A stretch of 42,679 nucleotides of DNA from Chloroflexota bacterium (GTDB lineage Bacteria > Chloroflexota > Dormibacteria > Dormibacterales > Dormibacteraceae): the NCBI GenBank assembly GCA_005889495.1, contig VBHA01000070.1, positions 1 to 42,679 of the forward strand, written 5' to 3'. Position numbers and translations under genes: made by a program. Below are positions 35,787-42,679 of the stretch, one piece after another. Below the pieces are notes generated by a model. It saw nothing but the letters and a program-made list of their open reading frames with translations. It was not told the origin of the DNA and ran no database searches. Position 1 is the first letter of the stretch. Every line of letters begins with the position of its first letter.

Positions 35787-38700
35787 ATGAGCGAAGTAAC
35801 GACCGTGCTCCCTCCCGGCCCGCCCGACGATGCCATCCCGCGCCGCACCAAAGTTGTCGTCCACCGGCTCGACGGTGGGTTGGAAGACGGCGAGTCCGAC
35901 GCGCGCACGATCACGTCGGAAGGCTTCCCCGTCTTCTCTCTCGGCGACCCCTCCCGGTCGCGCTTCATCCCCACCCGCGACATCAAGTACGTCGTCTTCG
36001 GCTCGGTCGACGACCCGACCCTCGAGCCCGACCCGGGCGACCAGGGCCCAGGTCGCAAGGCGATACTGCGGTTCAACGACGGCGAGTGGATCGCGGCCTA
36101 CATCGAACCCGCCGTCCAGCCGTACGGCGAGGGCGTGTCGATCAAGATCCGCCTGCCCGAGGTCCAGAAGGTCATCCCCGCGGTCGCGGTCGCCGCGTCC
36201 CTCCTCGACACCCAGTTCGTCGACACGTGGAGCGTGACCACGTCGTCGACTCCTCCGCCTGCCGGCACGCCGCGACGGCGCCGCTCCGACATCCTCGAAG
36301 CCGCGGCCCGCCAGGGCCGCGACCTGCACAAGCTCGCCAACGACTTTCGCGACCGCCTGGCGCTCATCCGCGACGTGGGCCTCACGACCGGCGACACCAT
36401 CGCCTTCTCGCGCGCGGTCCGTACCCACCTCGACCGCTTCCTGCTCGAGGACAACATCGTCCTCAACCCGCAGGAGAAGTCGGCGCTGGCCGACATCATC
36501 CTTCGCGCCGCGGTCGGCTACGGACCCCTCGACAGCCTCCTCCACGACCGCTCCGTGAGCGAGATCATGGTCAACGGCCCAGACCAGGTCTTCATCGAGC
36601 GCCGCGGCGTGCTGACCAAGGCCGACGTCCGCTTCGAAGACGAGAACCAGCTGCTCGAGACGATCCGGCGCATGGTCGCGACCACCGGCCGGCACATCGA
36701 CGGCCTGAACCCCATGGTCGACGCCCGCCTGCCCGACGGCAGCCGCGTCAACGCGATCATCCGGCCCGCGGCGATCCACGGCCCGGCGCTCACGATCCGC
36801 AAGTTCAAGGACGCCGTGCTCGGGATCGAAGACCTGAAGCACGAAGGCAGCCTCAGCCCCGCCATGGCCGAGTTCCTGCAGGCGGCTGTGCTCGGGCGCA
36901 TGAACATCCTGGTCTCCGGCGGCACCGGCTCCGGCAAGACCACGACCCTGAACGTGATCGCCAGGTTCATCCCGCACAACCAGCGTGTGATCACGATCGA
37001 GGACGCAGCGGAGCTGCAGATCGACCACCCGCACGTCATCGCCCTCGAGCATCGCCCGCCGAACGTCGAGGGCAAGGGCGAGCTGACCATCCGCCAGCTG
37101 CTGCGCAACAGCCTTCGAATGCGGCCCGACCGCATCCTCGTCGGCGAGGTCCGCGGGGCCGAGGCGCTGGACATGCTCCAGGCGATGAACACCGGCCACG
37201 ACGGCTCGATGTCCACCATCCACTCGAACTCCGCGCGCGATGCGCTTTCCCGCCTGGAGACGATGGTGATGATGGCCTCGATCGACATCCCGTTCGAGGC
37301 GGTGCGCGCGCAGATCGCCTCCGCGGTCAACCTGATCGTCCACCAGGCCCGCATGCCGGACGGCCGGCGCAAGGTCGCCCAGATCGCCGAAGTGGTCGGC
37401 TACGACTCGAACGGCGCCATCCTGCGCGACATCTTCCTGCTCGGCATGGGGTCGGACCTGCGGCTCGAGTACAACGCGACGGGTTACGTTCCGACCGCGC
37501 TCGACAAGGCCGCCTTCTATGGCGTCCAGGTCAACCAGGACCTGTTCGACCCCGTCAAGTCGCGCCACGTGCCCGCGGGCTCGGACAGCATGATGCCGGT
37601 GGTCAAGGACCCGCTCATCTCCGGCCAGGGCAAGACCGAGAACGTGGTCCGGCAGGTGGTGGTCGTCCCATTCAGCTCTGACCGGCCCGCGGCGGCCTCG
37701 GCTGCGGCTTCGTCGACAGCACGCGGCCCCGCGCCGCAGACGGTCGCCCAGACGCCCGAGATGCAGGAGGAGATGCGCAAGCTCATCGACGCCGCGCGGG
37801 CGGCGGTCGCCGACCTCCAGGCCGTCACGCCGACACCGGCGGTAGAGGCGCCTCCCCAGGCCCCGCCGCCTCAGCTTGCACCCCCGGTCGCGATGCCGGC
37901 GCCGGCACCGGCGCCGACACCGGTCGTTTATCCGGCCGGTCCGCCTCCCCCGCCGGTCGAGTACGCCCAGCCGGCACCCGCGCAGTACGCCCCGGCCGAC
38001 GCGGGACATGCCCAGCAGGCCCTGGAGGCGGCGACGGCGATGGCCCGGGCGACGACCGCGCTCGGCCAGCTGGCCGCGGCCTCGAGCGGCTTCACCGGCA
38101 TGCTGCCGACAGTGACCGCCAAAGAGGGCTCAGCCGGGCCGAGCGGCGCATCGCGGCGGATCCAGGCGGTGATCGAGAGCATCATCACGCGCCGCGGCCT
38201 GAGCCTCCGTCTGGCGCCCGCCCTGACGGAGGCTTTCGAAGGCGCCGAGCTGAAGGCGAGCGATTACGCGAAAGAGACCAGGATCAGCAAAGACTCGGCG
38301 GGCCGCGAGCTGCGCCTGGCCAGCGAGGCCGGCCTCCTGCAGGCCATCCGCTACCCGCAGGGCGAGGCCGGCTTCCGCGCCTCCCAGGGCCTGCTCCGAG
38401 AGATCGCGGAGGGTTTCGGCCAGCCCGTCAATGCCGCGGCGCCGCTGACCGCGGAGACGATCATCGGCAGCCTTGCGGTCGGTCAGACCGAGGGCACGGT
38501 GACGATCATGTTCACGGACGTCGAGGAGTCGACGCGCCTCCTCTCGACCCGAGGCTTCACCGCCTCGCACGAGATCATGAAGGCGTACGAGACGATCATC
38601 GACGACAAGGTGGCACAGCACGCCGGCCGCCGGATCAAAGGCCTGGGCGATGGCTTCATGATCAGCTTCGGCTCCGCCCGACATGGGGTCGAGTGCGCCC

Positions 38701-40622
38701 TCGACATCCAGCAGGCGATCACCGAGTACAGCAAGCAAAACCCCGAGCGCAAGCTGCGGATTCGCATCGGCCTCAACACCGGCGAGGTGGTGGAGGAAGC
38801 CGGCGACATCTTCGGCGCCGCGGTCAACGTGGCCGCCAGGGTCGCCGGCAAGGCGAAGGGCGGCGAGGTCCTCGTCTCGGAGATCGTCCGCCAGCTGGTC
38901 GGGCCCATCGCGGAGATGAAGTTCGACTTCCGCGGTCGCTACAAGCTCAAGGGCTTCCCCGACCGATGGCGGCTGCACGAGGTCACGCCGGGCGAGGTCA
39001 AGGAGACGCCGCGCGTGCTGGCGTCTGCCGACGGCTTCGTCGACCGCGAGCAGGAGCGCGTCGACATCCGCATGGTCCTCGACCGTGCCGCCACCGGCAA
39101 CGGCTCCTTCGCGTTTCTGACCGGCGCGCCGGGAATCGGGGCGACGCGGCTCGCGACCGAGACGGCACGCGAAGCTGCGGCCAGGGGCTGGATCGTGCTG
39201 AGCGGGCGGTGCCTGGAGAATGATGGCGAGCCCTACGGCCCGATCCGCGAAGTCCTCGCCGCGGCCGTCGCCACCCACACGGCCCGGGCCCTCCAGGAGG
39301 CGGCGGGCCATCATGGACCGCTGCTCGCCACCCTCGTTCCGAGCCTTCGCCAGAAGGTCCGGGGGATGGCCGCCGGACACGAGGTCGCCGCCGACAAGAT
39401 CCGCGAGCAGCTGTTCAAGTCGGTCTACGAGTTCCTCTCTGGGGTCCAGGGGGCCAAACCCCTGCTGATCCTGCTCGACGACCTGCAGTGGGCGGACGAG
39501 GCGACGGTCCTGCTGCTCCGCGACCTGGCCTTGCGCATCAACGGCAGCCACATGGTCGTGCTCGGCACCTACTGGGATACGGAGCTGGACTCCGGACGGC
39601 CCTTCGCCAACGCGCTGTCCCGACTGCTGAAACGGCGCCGGGCGCAGCGCATCACGCTCGGCCGGCTGACGGACCATGACATCGAGCGCGTGGTTGCGGG
39701 ACTGAGCGAAACGCCTCTGACGCCGGTGCAGATGGTCGGTGTCCAGGCGGCCACGGAGGGCAACCCGCTCTTCGTCGAGCACTCGCTGCTCTACCTGGCG
39801 GAATCCGAGAGCCTGCTGGGTGGTGGAGGCGGTCACGCCCAGGCCAGCTACACCGAGGAGGACCTCGAGCTGGCGCAGAGCGTGCGCGGGCTGATCGGGA
39901 GGCGCATCCAGCGGCTCAGCGAGCCCGCCCAGCGCATGCTGGTCGCGGCGGGCGTGATCGGCCGAGACTTCGACATCCCGCTGCTCGAGTCCTTCGGTGA
40001 GCTCTCGGGCCACGAGCTGCGCGAGGCCCTGGATGAGGCGACACGAGGACACTTCATCGTCGCCTCCGGCAAGGACTCGTACCGCTTCGCGCATGACCTG
40101 GTGCGCCAGCGTGTCCTCGCGGCGCTTCCACTGCCGCGCCTGCAGGCCTACCACCTCGCGGTGGCCGACACGCTGGAGCGGGTGTACGGCAAGACCGCGA
40201 ACGACCACGCCGCGGAGATCGGCTATCACCTCTACCAGTCCGGTGCCGCGGCCGACGCCGGGCGTACGGCCGCTTACCTCGGGCGCGCGGCGACCAACGC
40301 GCTTGCCGTGGGAGCCTTCGAGGACGCCCTGCGCCTGGCCGACTCGACGCTGCAGCTGGTGCCCGCGGACCGGATGCGCGAGCGCGCCGAAGCCCTGACC
40401 GGCCGGGGCACCGCTCTATGGGGCCTCGGCCGAATCGAAGACGCAAAGGCGGCGTGGAGCGGGGCGGTCCAGCGCTACGACGAGCTCGGCGACGGCAAGG
40501 CGGCCAACGCGCTGCACCGCCGGATCGCTCACCTCGAGGCACGCGGAGAGAGCGCGCACGAAACGAACGGCGCCGCCCCCTCCGAAATGGGCGCGCCCGT
40601 GGAGCTCGAAGTACCTAGCTGA
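35787..40622 (+). CDS. Multidomain fusion: N-terminal beta-type domain, CpaF/TadA pilus ATPase, wHTH-like linker, class III nucleotide cyclase, STAND-like AAA domain, TPR-like tail
   Basis: 1611 aa in one open frame; CpaF: ILVSGGTGSGKTTTLNVIARF, RILVGEVRGAEALDMLQAMNTGHDGSMSTIHSN; cyclase: VTIMFTDVEESTRLLS, RRIKGLGDGFMISFG, IGLNTGEVVEEAGDIFGAAVNVAARV; AAA: FLTGAPGIGATRLATE, PLLILLDDLQWADEATVLLLRDL. Confidence 0.9.
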   Translation: MSEVTTVLPPGPPDDAIPRRTKVVVHRLDGGLEDGESDARTITSEGFPVFSLGDPSRSRFIPTRDIKYVVFGSVDDPTLEPDPGDQGPGRKAILRFNDGEWIAAYIEPAVQPYGEGVSIKIRLPEVQKVIPAVAVAASLLDTQFVDTWSVTTSSTPPPAGTPRRRRSDILEAAARQGRDLHKLANDFRDRLALIRDVGLTTGDTIAFSRAVRTHLDRFLLEDNIVLNPQEKSALADIILRAAVGYGPLDSLLHDRSVSEIMVNGPDQVFIERRGVLTKADVRFEDENQLLETIRRMVATTGRHIDGLNPMVDARLPDGSRVNAIIRPAAIHGPALTIRKFKDAVLGIEDLKHEGSLSPAMAEFLQAAVLGRMNILVSGGTGSGKTTTLNVIARFIPHNQRVITIEDAAELQIDHPHVIALEHRPPNVEGKGELTIRQLLRNSLRMRPDRILVGEVRGAEALDMLQAMNTGHDGSMSTIHSNSARDALSRLETMVMMASIDIPFEAVRAQIASAVNLIVHQARMPDGRRKVAQIAEVVGYDSNGAILRDIFLLGMGSDLRLEYNATGYVPTALDKAAFYGVQVNQDLFDPVKSRHVPAGSDSMMPVVKDPLISGQGKTENVVRQVVVVPFSSDRPAAASAAASSTARGPAPQTVAQTPEMQEEMRKLIDAARAAVADLQAVTPTPAVEAPPQAPPPQLAPPVAMPAPAPAPTPVVYPAGPPPPPVEYAQPAPAQYAPADAGHAQQALEAATAMARATTALGQLAAASSGFTGMLPTVTAKEGSAGPSGASRRIQAVIESIITRRGLSLRLAPALTEAFEGAELKASDYAKETRISKDSAGRELRLASEAGLLQAIRYPQGEAGFRASQGLLREIAEGFGQPVNAAAPLTAETIIGSLAVGQTEGTVTIMFTDVEESTRLLSTRGFTASHEIMKAYETIIDDKVAQHAGRRIKGLGDGFMISFGSARHGVECALDIQQAITEYSKQNPERKLRIRIGLNTGEVVEEAGDIFGAAVNVAARVAGKAKGGEVLVSEIVRQLVGPIAEMKFDFRGRYKLKGFPDRWRLHEVTPGEVKETPRVLASADGFVDREQERVDIRMVLDRAATGNGSFAFLTGAPGIGATRLATETAREAAARGWIVLSGRCLENDGEPYGPIREVLAAAVATHTARALQEAAGHHGPLLATLVPSLRQKVRGMAAGHEVAADKIREQLFKSVYEFLSGVQGAKPLLILLDDLQWADEATVLLLRDLALRINGSHMVVLGTYWDTELDSGRPFANALSRLLKRRRAQRITLGRLTDHDIERVVAGLSETPLTPVQMVGVQAATEGNPLFVEHSLLYLAESESLLGGGGGHAQASYTEEDLELAQSVRGLIGRRIQRLSEPAQRMLVAAGVIGRDFDIPLLESFGELSGHELREALDEATRGHFIVASGKDSYRFAHDLVRQRVLAALPLPRLQAYHLAVADTLERVYGKTANDHAAEIGYHLYQSGAAADAGRTAAYLGRAATNALAVGAFEDALRLADSTLQLVPADRMRERAEALTGRGTALWGLGRIEDAKAAWSGAVQRYDELGDGKAANALHRRIAHLEARGESAHETNGAAPSEMGAPVELEVPS

Positions 40623-42570
40623 CGAGCCGCGCCGCGGGAGGCACGGGCGCGTAGGCCGCGTCGTAGACGATTTTCGGCAGCGCGCCGCTGAACGCGACCG
40701 ACCCCGCGATCAGCCCGCCCGTGCCGGCGGCCTCAGCCACATATGACGACGTGATGGCGACCGAGGCCGACGGTGCGTAGAAGAGCCCTATGTACGCGCT
40801 GTTCTCGGCGGCCCCCAGCGAGACGGAGCACGCGTTGGCCGCCGGCTGGTAGACGCTGACCCAGTCGTACTGGTAGCCGCTGAAGATGTAGGTGTCGCTG
40901 GAGTTGCCTGAGGTGAGGCAGCCGCCCGCGGGGTAATAGAGCTCCACCGCGCCTGGCGTGATTGGGCCGGGGCACGTCACGTATCCATTGGCGAGCGACT
41001 TGCAGTTGTTCTCATTGGCGCGGTCACCGGCCGCGCCCGCGCCCCGCGCGGGGTTCTGGTTGGGCAGGCCGGCGGCCAGCGGCGCACGCTCGCCATCGGG
41101 CGGATACGCTCCCACGATCCCCGGGGCGGCGGCGGCGTTCGGAGCGAAGGGGGCGTCCAGCACCGAGCTCAGCAAGGTCGACTCGTTGCCGAGCGAGCAG
41201 CCGTTGCCCAGGACGTTCGGACACGGGCTGAGGTTGGAGTTCGACTCGGACCCGCTGACCGGGACGCTCGTCGCCAGCCCGAAAGGTCCGCTGCAGCCGT
41301 TGGGCGACGGAGAGGCGTACACGTTGTAGGAGGTGGCGCCGGGGACGTTGCTGATCAAGAGCTGGATGTCGTCGAAGTGGTTGTTCAGGTTCAGGGATCG
41401 GCACATCGAAGGCGCGCTCTCCCGCGTGTAGCTGACGCCGTTGTAGGTGTCGGTGCGGACCGAGGTGATGACAATCCCCCATTGCCCGAAGGGCAGGTCG
41501 CGCGATCCGGTCTGCTTCTGCAGCTGAAAAGCCCCCGAGCAGTTGGCGCCGCCGAAGGTCCAGAACTGGTTCACGGCGCGAACCAGGTTGCTGGACGGAT
41601 CGGGCTCATCGGGTGGCTTGAGCTCGTTGCTCACGATGTCGGTCACGTTCCAGGACCCGGCGAGAAACTCGTACACGCCCCCGCTCAAAAACCAGCAGTG
41701 CGCGCCGTTGAGGATCGGCAGCGAGGAGAAGACACCGGGCAGGACGATGACGTTTCCGCTTCCGACGCCCTGGCCGCCACCAGGCACGCCAGGGGGTGGA
41801 TAGCCGGGGTCCGCGAGGCGGAAACCCGAACGCGTCGCACCCGCGATGTCCGGGTAGCCGCACGGCGTCGACGCGCCGCTCGGGTAGCAGAGGTTGGAGA
41901 CGGCGCCGGGCACAGGCGACTGGCACCGCGCGTAGATGTCGCCCGCGACCGCCACGCTCCCGGCGGTCATGGTGACCGAGCCGTTGGCGACGAGGTCGCC
42001 GGTCACGCCCAGGGACCCGCTCCCATTGACCGTGATCGCGGAGCCGGACGCTCCCCCGCACCCCGCCTGGCTCAGAGCGGCCACCGCGGGCGTGAAGCGC
42101 TGGTTGTTGACGTCGCCGTTGGCGGACGCGCCGAGCGTGGGGGAAGTGCCGTTGGTGAGCACGCGGGCAAACTGGAGCTGCAGGGACCGCGTTGCCGAGA
42201 GTGTGAACCGGCTTCCCTGCGGTCCGCTGACCCGTGCGACGTCGGTCAACACCGTGCCGTCGGAGTAGGTGCAGGTGACCGTCCAGGGGCTGGCGCCAGG
42301 GGTGCCGTAGGCCGTGCACGAGGGGGCGCTGTAGAGCCGGGCGTTGGCGCCGAAGATCGTCGTCGCGGCCTGCTCGGCGCTGGTGTAGCTGCCCGACTGC
42401 TGAAGCTTGTCCGCGGCCGCGAGCGCCGAGGCATCGACAGCGGCCTGGAGGTCCCGGCGAAGCGCGTAGGCGCGCGAGCCGTCGATCGCGATCGCGACCA
42501 TGCCGATGAGCACGGTCAGCATGAGGGCGATGATCACGATCGCCTGTCCAGACTGGGCGCGGACTGTCAT
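40615..42570 (-). CDS. TadG-like pilus-assembly protein with large extracellular region
   Basis: MTVRAQSGQAIVIIALMLTVLIGMVAIAIDGSRAYALRRDLQAAVDASALAAADKLQQSG; about 550-residue C-terminal region. Confidence 0.85.
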   Translation of the reverse strand: MTVRAQSGQAIVIIALMLTVLIGMVAIAIDGSRAYALRRDLQAAVDASALAAADKLQQSGSYTSAEQAATTIFGANARLYSAPSCTAYGTPGASPWTVTCTYSDGTVLTDVARVSGPQGSRFTLSATRSLQLQFARVLTNGTSPTLGASANGDVNNQRFTPAVAALSQAGCGGASGSAITVNGSGSLGVTGDLVANGSVTMTAGSVAVAGDIYARCQSPVPGAVSNLCYPSGASTPCGYPDIAGATRSGFRLADPGYPPPGVPGGGQGVGSGNVIVLPGVFSSLPILNGAHCWFLSGGVYEFLAGSWNVTDIVSNELKPPDEPDPSSNLVRAVNQFWTFGGANCSGAFQLQKQTGSRDLPFGQWGIVITSVRTDTYNGVSYTRESAPSMCRSLNLNNHFDDIQLLISNVPGATSYNVYASPSPNGCSGPFGLATSVPVSGSESNSNLSPCPNVLGNGCSLGNESTLLSSVLDAPFAPNAAAAPGIVGAYPPDGERAPLAAGLPNQNPARGAGAAGDRANENNCKSLANGYVTCPGPITPGAVELYYPAGGCLTSGNSSDTYIFSGYQYDWVSVYQPAANACSVSLGAAENSAYIGLFYAPSASVAITSSYVAEAAGTGGLIAGSVAFSGALPKIVYDAAYAPVPPAARLVS

Positions 42571-42679
42571 CAGTACTCGGTCCGGAACACGGCGGCCGCG
42601 GTGATCACGATGTGGTCGGCGGTCGCCTGGGCGACGATCGGCGTGACGAGCACGAGGTTGAAGCGCAGCGTCACCTCGA
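42570..42679 (-). CDS. C-terminal fragment of a TadE-like protein, truncated by window edge
   Basis: ...VTLRFNLVLVTPIVAQATADHIVITAAAVFRTEY*, TGATG overlap with the downstream TadG-like gene. Confidence 0.5.
   Translation of the reverse strand, partial: EVTLRFNLVLVTPIVAQATADHIVITAAAVFRTEY

Noticed and set aside
35709-38009. 766-aa minus-strand ORF opposite the CpaF region
   Set aside because: Antisense shadow of the CpaF fusion

Overview
High-GC bacterial chromosomal window, compositionally and by gene content resembling the Chloroflexota/Dormibacterota (taxonomy is inference). The first two thirds are mostly housekeeping and envelope genes: partial asnB, GT2, DUF2079 membrane protein, metH, FIMAH-type secreted protein, M23 peptidase, ALDH, malQ, acnA, PucR regulator, gltB, lipoprotein, DinB-like protein, a Gfo/Idh/MocA + ThuA + GT4 cluster. 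From about 28 kb there is a dense signalling block: Ser/Thr kinase with a V4R-like sensor domain, response regulator, PAS/GAF histidine kinase, RR-SpoIIE phosphatase, STAS, RsbW-like ATPase, orphan DHp protein and RR-GGDEF. It leads into one 1611-aa ORF that fuses a CpaF/TadA pilus ATPase, a class III nucleotide cyclase, a STAND-like AAA domain with altered Walker A, and a TPR-like tail. This ORF meets convergent TadG/TadE-like genes. Most unusual items: (1) the CpaF-cyclase-STAND fusion; (2) two intergenic loci each carrying a pair of GATAGTC-NN-GACTATC palindromes with identical 42-bp centre-to-centre spacing and core changes that preserve the palindrome; (3) an apparent in-frame insertion of a double-hairpin element inside gltB; (4) several genes whose best start is a near-cognate codon overlapping the upstream stop. 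No rRNA, tRNA, CRISPR array or transposase was recognised. All family calls come from reading motifs, with no database search.
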